Assembly (NCBI RefSeq): GCF_037023755.1
Contig: NZ_CP146100.1
Coordinates: forward strand, 1,614,501-1,678,500
DNA length: 64,000 bases
From: Saccharopolyspora sp. SCSIO 74807
Lineage (GTDB): Bacteria; Actinomycetota; Actinomycetes; Mycobacteriales; Pseudonocardiaceae
Reading direction: 5' to 3'
Below the pieces are notes generated by a model. It ran no database searches. It saw only the letters and a list, made by a program, of their open reading frames with translations, and was not told where the DNA came from. Shown one piece after another: positions 52,873-61,178 of this stretch. How positions within the stretch are numbered: the stretch's first letter is position 1; each line of letters begins with the position of its first letter. The position numbers were made by a program, and so were the translations under genes.

Positions 52873-54240
52873 TCACGTCTCGCGGAACCGGCGGATCTCT
52901 TCGGACAGGTCCCGGGCATCGGAGTTCATCCGGTGCTTGCCCGCCTCCACCTGCAGCGGCTTGATCCGGTCGGCGACCCGGGCCGACTTGACCCGCTCGC
53001 CGATCTGCAGCGCCTGCCGCCCGACCTTGATGCCCTGCTGCAGGTCGCCGGCCCGGATGTGGTTGGTGGCCTGCAAGCTCAGCCCGAACACGTGCGTGCG
53101 CTGCATGTCCGCGCCGTACGCCTCGTTGCACTTGATCGTCTCGGCCACCGCCAGCGGTGCGTACCGGTCCGGGTCGAACACGGCCAGCGCGTCGTGCGCG
53201 GAGCCGATCATCCCGTGCAGGTCGTTCTCGTTGAAGAACCGCACCCAGTCCGGCGCCTCGGTGACGTTCGCGCGGGCGAACTCGTCCTTGGTGCGGCCGA
53301 CCATCTTCTGCACCTGGTCGGGCTTGTTCAACATGCCGTAGGCCCAGGCCTCGTTCGCGCACAGCACCGCGACGGTCAGCGCCGAACCGGACTCCTGCGC
53401 GGCGATCTGGCCGAGCTGGAACAGCTTCAGCGCCTCGTTCGGCTCCTGGTAGTGCAGGTAGACGCGGCCCATCCGGTACAGCACGCTGGCCACCAGGCTG
53501 TCGTCCTCGGCCTGCTTGGCGAACTCCAGCGCCTTGCCGAAGTGCCCGCGCGCCGGATCCAGCAGCCCGGTGTCGAACGAAGTCCACCCGGCGAGGCTGT
53601 GCATGTCCGCCAGCGACACGTAGAGCTTCTGCTTGACCTGGTCGGATGCGTTCGCATCCAGCAGCTGCTGCGCCCAGGAAAGCTGGGCGACCACGGCGTC
53701 CCGGCAGGTGCCGCCGCCGTAGCGGTAGTCCAGGTCGCGTAACGCCTTGGTCGCCGCCTGGATCTGCTGCACGTCGGTCATGCCGATGCGCCCCGGGGCC
53801 GGCGTCTGCACATTGCTCGGCACCCAGGTGCTCTCCTCGGCACCGAAGACCGCTGCCCCCATGGTCACCGCCGCGGCGTGGGACAGGAATTTCCGACGCT
53901 TCACCGACTCGTCCTCCTCAGCCTGGGGGTCGCTGGAGTTCGCGACCCTCATCGCCGTCGCCCCGTCATAGGCGAGGCCCATGTACCCCCTCGGTATTCC
54001 GAGCCCGTCGGCGATGCGGGCCAGCACGTCATAGGCCATGACCTGGCGACCCTTGAGGATCTCGGACACCTCGGACTGCGACTGGCCCGTCGATGCGGCG
54101 ATCTGGCGCTGCGAAACGCCGACCCGGCGCAGTTGCCGGTAGATCTCGCTGACGTTCCGGGCCGCCAACGCGTCCCGCATCCTTCGCTCGTTCCACACGT
54201 CGGGTGTAACGAGCGAGCCGTTCGAACCGATGGTGTTCAT
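52873..54240 (-). CDS. XRE-family regulator with C-terminal TPR domain
   Basis: This 455-residue regulator has an N-terminal helix-turn-helix (VSQRQIAASTGQSQSEVSEIL, about residues 42-62). A short Tat/hydrophobic-like segment follows (RRKFLSHAAAVTMGAAVFGA), then about 300 residues of tetratricopeptide-like helices (EPNEALKLFQLGQIA, NHIRAGDLQQGIKVGRQAL). This type is abundant in Pseudonocardiaceae and Streptomyces. It is divergent from two small genes across a 221-bp gap with a perfect inverted repeat, its likely operator. Confidence 0.9.
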   Translation of the reverse strand: MNTIGSNGSLVTPDVWNERRMRDALAARNVSEIYRQLRRVGVSQRQIAASTGQSQSEVSEILKGRQVMAYDVLARIADGLGIPRGYMGLAYDGATAMRVANSSDPQAEEDESVKRRKFLSHAAAVTMGAAVFGAEESTWVPSNVQTPAPGRIGMTDVQQIQAATKALRDLDYRYGGGTCRDAVVAQLSWAQQLLDANASDQVKQKLYVSLADMHSLAGWTSFDTGLLDPARGHFGKALEFAKQAEDDSLVASVLYRMGRVYLHYQEPNEALKLFQLGQIAAQESGSALTVAVLCANEAWAYGMLNKPDQVQKMVGRTKDEFARANVTEAPDWVRFFNENDLHGMIGSAHDALAVFDPDRYAPLAVAETIKCNEAYGADMQRTHVFGLSLQATNHIRAGDLQQGIKVGRQALQIGERVKSARVADRIKPLQVEAGKHRMNSDARDLSEEIRRFRET

Positions 54241-54284
54241 TTAGACCCCTCACGCTCTGCACGGGCGTCGATCGCAGAGTAAGG

Positions 54285-54309
54285 GCACTTCGACAAAGCG
54301 GTGAAGTGC
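54285..54309. promoter_or_regulatory. Inverted repeat in the XRE-TPR divergent promoter
   Basis: GCACTTC (54285-54291) and GAAGTGC (54303-54309) form perfect 7-bp arms with an 11-bp spacer. The spacer and following bases also contain a direct repeat (TTCGACAAAG then TTCGGCAAAG). The site lies between the divergent regulator and small-gene starts and may be the regulator's own operator. Confidence 0.45.
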
Positions 54310-54461
54310 GATTCGGCAAAGGTGATCGGCCGAGGTGAACTCCGCCGACCGTTCGTCGTCGCGGTCGGGCCGGTCGTCGCCTACCCGCTACCGCCCGCGG
54401 CCGACCCGTTCCAATCTAGTCATCGGTAAGCAACCGAGTACGGAGAGGAACCCGATCGGCA

Positions 54462-54746
54462 GTGGACGGCATCAAGGAGTCGGACCCGCGGTCCGGCGCG
54501 GAGCCCACCGGCAGCGTCCCGGTGCCCGCGCAGGCCGGACCGGAGTCCGGAACTGCCGGCCGCCGCCGTTGGTGGCGGGTGCTGTGCCGCGACGTGCTGC
54601 ACATCCGCCGCTACCTCACCGTGCTGGTCAACCGGGACAGGGTGGTTCTCGTCGGACCGCCCGGCCGCACCGTGGTGCTGTCGACCGACGGAGTCGGCGA
54701 GTTGAGCAACGCACTGCGGAAGGCCGCTGAGCAGGCGAGAGAGTGA
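54462..54746 (+). CDS. Small hypothetical protein divergent from the XRE-TPR regulator
   Basis: This 94-residue protein has a polar N-terminus and a basic, beta-rich C-terminal half (HIRRYLTVLVNRDRVVLVGP, VVLSTDGVGELSNALRKA). It starts at GTG 54462. No domain is recognised. It is followed after 13 bp by another small gene, so both likely answer to the divergent regulator. Confidence 0.62.
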   Translation: MDGIKESDPRSGAEPTGSVPVPAQAGPESGTAGRRRWWRVLCRDVLHIRRYLTVLVNRDRVVLVGPPGRTVVLSTDGVGELSNALRKAAEQARE

Positions 54747-54759
54747 CGGTGACGTTTCG

Positions 54760-55098
54760 GTGGACGAGGTATTGGGTCAGGTGCTGCGCAACGCGGTGTG
54801 GGAGCGGCTCGACGTGCTGAGCGAGCTGGCGAACCGCGCGGACGCCCCGTCCCTGCTGTCCGTGGCGCGTTCCGAGCTCCCTCGGCTGACCGAGGGGTGG
54901 CGAACGCTGCTGGCCGCTCACGACACCGACGACAAGGGCAACTGCACGGAGTGCTCGACCCGATGGCGCCCCCGCAGCGCACCGTGCTCGGTGTGGCGCT
55001 CGGCCTACGAGCACCTGGTCGCCGGTGCCCTCGCACCCCGTCCCGCCAGGCACCAGCGCCCGGCGCACGAGCTGCGCCCGGCCGCGCCGGTGCCCTAG
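54760..55098 (+). CDS. Small cysteine-containing protein in the XRE-TPR locus
   Basis: This 112-residue protein has a helical N-terminus (LGQVLRNAVWERLDVLSELA) and a cysteine cluster (GNCTECSTRWRPRSAPCSVW) that could bind zinc, a pattern I associate with short actinobacterial proteins near XRE regulators. The C-terminal tail is proline-rich. The start is GTG 54760. Function unknown. Confidence 0.65.
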   Translation: MDEVLGQVLRNAVWERLDVLSELANRADAPSLLSVARSELPRLTEGWRTLLAAHDTDDKGNCTECSTRWRPRSAPCSVWRSAYEHLVAGALAPRPARHQRPAHELRPAAPVP

Positions 55099-55322
55099 GC
55101 CGGCGGCCTCGGCGCGGTCCGGTCAGCACCACTCCCTCCCCGAACCGGATCGCCGCCGAGCAACCGCCTGGTGGCCGGCGCACTCCGCCGTGCTCCCCCG
55201 ACCACGGCGTGGTCGCCGGCCACCACGTAGGAAAAACTCCACAGTGGACATCCCAGTCTTCCGCGGGCCGGTGCTGAGCAACTCCCCTCCCCCGACCGGT
55301 ACCGGTTCGCGGATTCCAACGG

Positions 55323-55354
55323 CTCCGGTCCCCTATCCCCGAAGGGGACCGGAG
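55323..55354. terminator. Hairpin terminator
   Basis: CTCCGGTCCCCT and its perfect complement form a 12-bp stem with an 8-base loop between convergent genes. Confidence 0.7.
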
Positions 55355-55363
55355 TGGACGAGG

Positions 55364-55409
55364 GGCCCCGGCGTCCGTTTCCCCGGATGGGCGCCGGGGC
55401 CTTTCTATT
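55364..55409 (+). terminator. Terminator with T-rich tail
   Basis: GGCCCCGGCG and CGCCGGGGCC form a 10-bp stem (loop 18 bases), followed by TTTCTATTT on the plus strand. It would stop plus-strand transcripts from the small genes. Confidence 0.65.
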
Positions 55410-55424
55410 TCGCACGACCACGCG

Positions 55425-58400
55425 CTACTTGCGCCTTAGCCGCGCCCGGGCGACCAGTTCGGGATCGAGCCGCACCTCCCCGCGCCCGGGAACGGTGCAC
55501 CCGGCGGGCACCGCGAACCACGGTTGGCGCGGCCCGAGCAGCGCGGAGTAGACCGGCACGAATCCCTGGTCCTGCAAGGAAACCGCGAAGTCCGCACCCA
55601 CCGTTCCGCGCGCATCCACCGCCCCCGTCCCCTGCCACGGCAACAGGCCGGAACCGCCGAGGTAGGTGAACCCGCACCGCCCGCGGCGCGCGGCGCTGAC
55701 GGTGAGGCGGATCCGGTTCGGGAACATCTCCTCGTACCCGAGTTCCTCGTCGACCCGCAGCGTGGCCAGGTAGCGGATCACGATGTGCCAGGCTCGGCGC
55801 AGGACGTCCGCGCGCGCCTGCCGCACCGCGGGCGGCACCGCGCTGCCCGCGAGGTCGTAGACGTCCGAATACACCAGCCGCGCCCAGGTGCCGCGCCGCA
55901 TCCCGGAGGGCACCGGCAGCGGCACCGAGTACACCAGCGACATCAGCATTTCCCGGAACAACACCAGCGCGGGCGCCACCGAATCGTCCACTTCGGACGC
56001 TCGCGCGTGCGCGCTGTCCAAGGTGCGCAGCGGGTCGTCGGTGATGTCCAGGCCCCGCAACGCCTCGGTGAGCAGCCGCCGGTAGCGGGCGGCGCGGACC
56101 GCGCGTTCGGCGGTCAGGTCGCCGCCGATCCTGCGTGCCGCGGCCGCGTCCACCTCTTCGATCGCGCAAGCCTCGGCGATGCCTGCCAGTTCGGCGTACT
56201 CCCGCAGCTTCCGGACGTAGGCACCGGTGATCGACGCCGGCCGCGGCCGGAAGTGCCTGCCGTCGGTGAGGATGCGGAACCGCAGCCCCGGCGGGTGCAC
56301 AGCGCTCGCCGCCCGGTGCATCTCCCGCAGCCGCAGCAGCGAGCCCAGCTCGGCGAGGTCCGGCAGCGGCCCGGAGGCCTTCAGCCCGTTCAGGTGCTGC
56401 TTGACCGGGAAGCCCAGCAGCACCACGTCGATCGGCTGGTCGCCGCGCACGAACGGTTCGGCGTCGCGGCGCAGGTCGGCCACCTGGTAGTTCGCGCGCG
56501 CCCCCTTGCGGAACTGCTTGCGGGTGAGCACGTGGTGCAGCGCCCGCAAGGTGCGTTCCACCCGCTGCTCCTGCGTTCCGGGTTCGTCGAGCGCGAAGGT
56601 GCTGCGCGCGCTGCTCGCGAGGCGGTCGGCGGCGCGGTCGGCGTCGGCACGCACCGACCGGACCACCTCCAGCGATTCCGCGTGGTCCAGCCGGACGGCC
56701 CAGTCCTGCGCGGACCGGTTCGCCCGCAGTTCGCCGATCTGCAGTTCCTCCAGCGAGTGCGTGTGCGACAACCGGGGACCGGGCGCGGGCGCGCGCGGCG
56801 TCGTCTCGAACGTCGCGATCGCGCGCTGCGCGTGCGGCTGTTCGCGTTCGGCCACCAGTCCGGGGACTTGCACGCGGATGGTCAACGCGGAGGGGAACGC
56901 CTCGCCCAGCGCGATCCGGCCTTCCCGCTGGTCGCCGAACACCGCGATCACGTCGAGCTCGCGCAGTTCCGGTAGTGCCTCGGCCTTCCCGTCCGGCATG
57001 CACAGCAGCGGAGCGGTCGGCACGCCCGCGGACGCCAGCACCGCCTCGGTGTGCTCGCGCAACTGCTCGTCGCGTCCGGTGCAGAACACGACCTGGCCGC
57101 CCGCGTCGCGCACGTCCCACGCGAACCGGGCAAGGCCCGCGTTGACCACGTCGGTGCGCAGCAGTTCCCGGGGTCGGGCTAGAGCGCGGGAGAACTCGGT
57201 GTGCACCGCCGGCCAGTCCACCGCCGGATACTGCGCGCCGAGCCCGCTGAGCTCGACGAACCGCTGCCAGGTGGCTTCGGCGCAGGTCGGCAGCACCGGC
57301 AGCGAGTCCGGGCCGGCGAGCTCCGGTATGCCCTCCGGTGCGCCCGGCCGCGGCCCGGCGATCGCGCGAGTGGCTTCGACGGTGCGGCGCAACGGCACGA
57401 TGCCGCACAGGTCCAGGTCGATCACCACCGCGGGCTGGGGCAACGAGCGGTCCCACCGCCGTTTCCGGGTGCGCTCCTGCACCTGGTGCAGCACGTGCCG
57501 GAGCAGTTCGTCCTGTTCGGACTCGACGGTGTGCGCGAACGGCCGCAACTGCGCAACCGACCCGAGCAGCCGCGCGGTGCGCGGCTGCAGGTATCGGAAC
57601 TCCTCGGTGAGCACCCGTTCGATCCCCGCGCGCGCGGATTCCGCGGCGAACGGCCGGTATCCGATGCGGTCGAAAGCGGCGCCTAGTTCGTCGAGCGCAC
57701 CGCGCAACGACCGCGCACCGCGCGCGACGGCGACCGGGTGGGCGTCCGCGACCACGCCGGTGGCCACGACTCGGCCGGTGACCGCGAGTTCCGGTGAGAG
57801 CTCGAAGGCGGGCCGCGCGTCCTCGCCCGCGAACAGCACCGCGCGGTGCTGCTCCAGTGCGATGCGGAAAGCGCGCACCGCCGGGCGCACGAAGCGCTCG
57901 AGGAAGAACCCGAACTCGTGCTCGCGGTGCTCGAACCGGTTGTCCACCAGCAGCTTCAGCAACGCCGGAGCACCGTCCGGGCCAGGCTCGACCAGCGCGC
58001 GCGACCCGGCCGCGATGGTTCCGCCGGGGTGCTCCGGGTGTTGCGGACTCGGCTCCGCGTGCTCCGCGCGAGCGGCGAGCACCGCGCAGTGCATCCGCAG
58101 CACCGGATCCGTGCGCACCACTGCCGCGAAGCCGTCCGCTGCTGGAAGATCCGGCGCCGGCCCGGGGAGTTGCCTGCTCAGCCGCCGGAGCCAACGCGGA
58201 TCGTGCCGGGTGCGCCTGGACCGGCAGCGGACCAGCGCGCGGAACAGGTCGGCCCAGGCGGGTTCGGCGCCCAGCGGCACTCCCCGGCCGCGGGAACCGA
58301 CCAGCCGGAGCTCACCCGCGGACCAGCGGACGCGCTCGGTGTAGCCGCCTGCTTGCAACATCGCGTCCGCTTCCGAAGCGCACAACGGCGCCCAAAGGCC

Positions 58401-58469
58401 GCGGCGGGACTGCTCCGGTGTTGTTCGCGGTGTCGGGACCGGCCGGGAGACCGGCGTTCGCGCGGTCAC
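55425..58469 (-). CDS. HAD phosphatase-isocyanide synthase (DIT1/PvcA) fusion, about 1,014 residues
   Basis: This very large protein has three parts. Residues 1 to about 335 match nothing I recognise. Residues about 345-530 look like a HAD phosphatase: VVIDLDLCGIVP (Asp351/Asp353), FCTGRDEQ (about 462) and VFGDQREGR (about 510). Residues about 660-990 match the isocyanide-synthase family: VVLLGFPVKQHLNG, LPDLAELGSLLRL, ILTDGRHFRP and LLPWQGTGAV near the end. That family turns an amino acid plus ribulose-5-phosphate into an isonitrile. No PvcB-type oxygenase is nearby. I chose GTG 58469; the open frame continues upstream to a TTG at 58517. Confidence 0.72.
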   Translation of the reverse strand: MTARTPVSRPVPTPRTTPEQSRRGLWAPLCASEADAMLQAGGYTERVRWSAGELRLVGSRGRGVPLGAEPAWADLFRALVRCRSRRTRHDPRWLRRLSRQLPGPAPDLPAADGFAAVVRTDPVLRMHCAVLAARAEHAEPSPQHPEHPGGTIAAGSRALVEPGPDGAPALLKLLVDNRFEHREHEFGFFLERFVRPAVRAFRIALEQHRAVLFAGEDARPAFELSPELAVTGRVVATGVVADAHPVAVARGARSLRGALDELGAAFDRIGYRPFAAESARAGIERVLTEEFRYLQPRTARLLGSVAQLRPFAHTVESEQDELLRHVLHQVQERTRKRRWDRSLPQPAVVIDLDLCGIVPLRRTVEATRAIAGPRPGAPEGIPELAGPDSLPVLPTCAEATWQRFVELSGLGAQYPAVDWPAVHTEFSRALARPRELLRTDVVNAGLARFAWDVRDAGGQVVFCTGRDEQLREHTEAVLASAGVPTAPLLCMPDGKAEALPELRELDVIAVFGDQREGRIALGEAFPSALTIRVQVPGLVAEREQPHAQRAIATFETTPRAPAPGPRLSHTHSLEELQIGELRANRSAQDWAVRLDHAESLEVVRSVRADADRAADRLASSARSTFALDEPGTQEQRVERTLRALHHVLTRKQFRKGARANYQVADLRRDAEPFVRGDQPIDVVLLGFPVKQHLNGLKASGPLPDLAELGSLLRLREMHRAASAVHPPGLRFRILTDGRHFRPRPASITGAYVRKLREYAELAGIAEACAIEEVDAAAARRIGGDLTAERAVRAARYRRLLTEALRGLDITDDPLRTLDSAHARASEVDDSVAPALVLFREMLMSLVYSVPLPVPSGMRRGTWARLVYSDVYDLAGSAVPPAVRQARADVLRRAWHIVIRYLATLRVDEELGYEEMFPNRIRLTVSAARRGRCGFTYLGGSGLLPWQGTGAVDARGTVGADFAVSLQDQGFVPVYSALLGPRQPWFAVPAGCTVPGRGEVRLDPELVARARLRRK

Positions 58470-59253
58470 CGGGCGAACTGGTGGTGCGCGGGGACGCCCC
58501 CGGTGACGGGGCGGCAAGTGCCCGCGGCGAGTTCTCTGGACGGTGGGGACGGGTGGACCTGCCGGACGGCGGCGTTCCCCGGGGTGCAGGGCATTCGGGA
58601 ACGGGGAGAACGGGGCGCGACGCCGCAGTAGCTCACGATCACCTTTCCGTCACAGCTCGGGACGTTCCGCCTCACACCAGTTGGCGACCGGGAGGCTTCG
58701 CCTCACGCTAGATAGTGACTATGTGCGCCAGCAATGTGACCGAATGCATACGCCACGCAGTAACTCCAACCCATCCAGGGTGACCTGCGACACTATGTCG
58801 GTAATTGCCTGACGCGGGCACAGGTGTTCCACCGAGCGGGACGCGGCCGCGCGAAGCCACCCCTTCGGTCGACACCGGCCCCGGCATGTCCCCGCCCCGC
58901 CGCACCGGCGCGAGCGGCACACTGCACGTGATCGGCCGAATCTGGACGCACCAGTCAGACCGACCGCCTGCCCAGCCGCCACGGCAGCGTCCGGCCATCC
59001 GCGCACGCCGCTTCACCAGCTGCGCGGCCGCCGGCCGGCCGCACCTGGCGGTGCTGGAACCGCCCGGGAGCTGAAGAGATCCAGCGAGCCGGACGGGTCC
59101 CGGTTGCTGGGAAGATGTGAAAGCGCCACTCGTGGCCGCCAGGATGCCGAGCACGCGGGGTCCGGGTCGGCCACCGGGACCCTCCGCAGCGGGATCGTCA
59201 GCACCGCCGACGTCCAGCCCGCGACGGTCCGCACATGTGATCAAGGAGTCGCC
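58470..59253. other. 784-bp divergent gene-poor region
   Basis: This region separates the HAD-isocyanide synthase gene (minus) from the TetR gene (plus) and shows no convincing coding frame. Bases about 58700-58810 are richer in A and T than the surroundings. They hold the hairpin GAGGC-TTC-GCCTC (58692-58704), and at 58721 a 20-codon frame (MCASNVTECIRHAVTPTHPG) right after a TAGATA box. Promoters and possibly a leaderless short peptide are likely. Confidence 0.45.
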
Positions 59254-59901
59254 TTGCCCGCCGAAGTCGCCCCCCTCCGCCGCAGGCCCGTACAGCAGCG
59301 CAGCACCCAGCGGGTGGAGAAGATGCTGGAGTCCTGCGCCGAGCTCATCGACGAGCTCGGCTACGAGGGGGTGACCACCACGCTGATCGCGGAACGCGCC
59401 GGTGTCGCGGTCGGCTCGCTGTACCAGTTCTTCCCGGACAAGCGGGCGGTCGTGCAGGAGTTGACGCAGCGCAACCTGGACCGCTTCGTCGCCGCGATCT
59501 CCGAGCGGTTCACCACCGCCGACCTGCAGCACTGGTGGGACGCGGTGGACACGGTGATCGACGTCTACATCACCATGCACCGCGACGTGCCGGCGTTCAG
59601 CAGGCTGCACTTCGGCGACGTGGTGGATCTGCGGCTGCTGGACGAGACCCAGGACAACAACGCGGTGATCGCGGAGAAGCTGACCGCGCTGCTGGCCAAG
59701 GAATTCGACTTGGAAGGCGCGCAGCTGCAACTTCCGCTGTCGGTCGCGGTGGAGGCCGCGGACGCGGTGCTCAACCTCGCGTTCCGCCGCGACGCCGCCG
59801 GGGACGCCGAGCTGGTCAGCGAGGCGAAGGAGCTGGTGCGCGGCTACCTGGCGAACCGGCTGCCGCCGGGTCAGCCGAACGACATGCCCTCGCCGCGGTA
59901 G
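59254..59901 (+). CDS. TetR-family transcriptional regulator
   Basis: This 215-residue regulator has the TetR helix-turn-helix (STQRVEKMLESCAELIDELG, ITTLIAERAGVAVGSLYQFF-type, visible as TTTLIAERAGVAVGSLYQFF) and a helical ligand-binding domain. I chose the TTG at 59254 because AAGGAG lies 5 bp upstream and no better start is in frame. It is a local regulator for the divergent HAD-isocyanide gene or the aldolase/oxidase genes (inference). Its end overlaps the convergent aldolase gene by 31 bp. Confidence 0.87.
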   Translation: MPAEVAPLRRRPVQQRSTQRVEKMLESCAELIDELGYEGVTTTLIAERAGVAVGSLYQFFPDKRAVVQELTQRNLDRFVAAISERFTTADLQHWWDAVDTVIDVYITMHRDVPAFSRLHFGDVVDLRLLDETQDNNAVIAEKLTALLAKEFDLEGAQLQLPLSVAVEAADAVLNLAFRRDAAGDAELVSEAKELVRGYLANRLPPGQPNDMPSPR

Positions 59902-61091
59902 GTCGGCGCGCTGCGGAGCAGCGTGCTGCCCTCGACGAGGTGGTAGTGCGTGAACCGCTCGGCGAGTTCGCCCGCCTTGGCGTGCCGCAGCCACACCCGA
60001 TCACCGAGCCGCAACCCGCGCGCGGCCGCCCCGGCGACCGGGGTCTGCACCTCACCGGCGCCTTCGGCCGCGGTCAGGCGCAGCCCGGGCGGCAGGTGCA
60101 CGCTCGGCGCCCGGCTCGGCCCGGTCGGTCCGGAAGCGATGTAGCCGCCGCTGAACAGCGTGGCGAACCGGCCGGCGGACTTGCGCACCACCGGCAGCGC
60201 GTACAGCACGGCGGGCTGCGGCCGGAACGTGCTGTAGGCGTCGAACAAGGTCGGGCCGATGAGCCCGGAGCCCGCGGCGAGTTCGGTGACCGCCCGCTCG
60301 GTGCCGGTGATCTCCAGGCTGCCGGTTCCGCCGCCGTTGACGAATTCCAGCGGCGCGACGCCGCGCACCGCGGCCACCGCTTCGCCGCGGCGTTCCGCCA
60401 GTTCCGCGGCGGACCGGCGGCGCATCCAGCGCAGCACCCGGCCTGCCAGCGGACGACCGGGTGGGGCGTCGCCGAGCCCGGCGATCTGGCCTTCGTAGGC
60501 CATCATCCCCACCAGCCGGAAACCGTTGCGGCGTTCGACGTGCTCGGCGAGCCGCCGCGCTGCGCGGACTCCGTGCACCGGGGAGCGCCGCGTTCCCACG
60601 TGCGCGCCGGGCAGCGGCCGCCACGAAGCGTCCAGTTCCAGGCAGATCCGCAGGTCCGGACGGCGCGAGCCGGTCGCGGCATCGACGTAGTCGAGGTGGT
60701 CGGCGGAATCGACCATGATCGTGATCGCGGCGGCCGCGGCCGGATCGGCGGCGAGCTCGCGCAACGCTCGGCGGTCGGTGGTGGGGTAGGCGACGAGGAT
60801 GTCGTTGCTGGTGCCCGCCCGGTGCAGCCAGAGCGCCTCGGACAGGCTGTAGGCCATCAACCCCGCGTATCCGGGTTCGGCCAGCGCCAGCTCGAGCAGT
60901 TCGCGGCAGCGCACGGACTTCGTCGCGATCCGGATCGGGGTGCCGTGCGCCCGGCGGGCCAGATCGCGGGCGTTGCGCCGGAAGGCTTCGAGGTCGGCGA
61001 CGGCGAACGGCGGGTCGAGTTCGCCGGTCGCCCGGTCCAGGTCGGCAGCGCGGGCCGATGCTGCGGTGCGGTTGCTCGCCACCTGACACAC
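59871..61091 (-). CDS. PLP-dependent amino-acid deaminase/aldolase (alanine racemase-like fold)
   Basis: This protein of about 406 residues has the TIM-barrel PLP fold of D-threonine aldolase/D-serine dehydratase-type enzymes. The PLP lysine lies in GTPIRIATKSVRCRELL; MMAYEGQIAGLG, EFVNGGGTGSLE and the C-terminal barrel (GDRVWLRHAKAGELAERF, a metal-binding region with histidines) agree. It probably acts on a D- or beta-hydroxy amino acid. The start is GTG 61091 or 61082; neither has a clear ribosome binding site. Confidence 0.87.
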   Translation of the reverse strand: MCQVASNRTAASARAADLDRATGELDPPFAVADLEAFRRNARDLARRAHGTPIRIATKSVRCRELLELALAEPGYAGLMAYSLSEALWLHRAGTSNDILVAYPTTDRRALRELAADPAAAAAITIMVDSADHLDYVDAATGSRRPDLRICLELDASWRPLPGAHVGTRRSPVHGVRAARRLAEHVERRNGFRLVGMMAYEGQIAGLGDAPPGRPLAGRVLRWMRRRSAAELAERRGEAVAAVRGVAPLEFVNGGGTGSLEITGTERAVTELAAGSGLIGPTLFDAYSTFRPQPAVLYALPVVRKSAGRFATLFSGGYIASGPTGPSRAPSVHLPPGLRLTAAEGAGEVQTPVAGAAARGLRLGDRVWLRHAKAGELAERFTHYHLVEGSTLLRSAPTYRGEGMSFG

Positions 61092-61106
61092 CGTAAGCGA
61101 AGGGGG

Positions 61107-61133
61107 TTGTTAAGTGAATCTCTTTCACATAAT
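61107..61133 (+). promoter_or_regulatory. Promoter with internal operator for the lactone-oxidase gene
   Basis: TTGTTA (61107-61112) and CATAAT (61128-61133) form a promoter-like pair with a short 15-bp spacer. The inverted repeat GTGAA-TCTCT-TTCAC (61114-61128) fills the spacer, a place where a repressor such as the nearby TetR protein could block polymerase. Confidence 0.45.
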
Positions 61134-61178
61134 TTCTGGCTCAGCGCGGCTCGATCCGCGCGGGCGAGGAGGACGCGG

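Larger units (their letters stand above)
55099..55424. other. 326-bp convergent intergenic region with terminators
   Basis: No gene is apparent. It ends two convergent units, the XRE-linked small genes and the HAD-isocyanide synthase gene. Its right part holds two strong hairpins, listed separately; the left part shows no recognised element. Confidence 0.5.

Noticed and set aside
58708-59994. Long minus-strand frame opposite the TetR gene
   Set aside because: It is the antisense shadow of the TetR regulator and shows arginine/valine/glutamine-rich composition typical of antisense frames in high-GC DNA.
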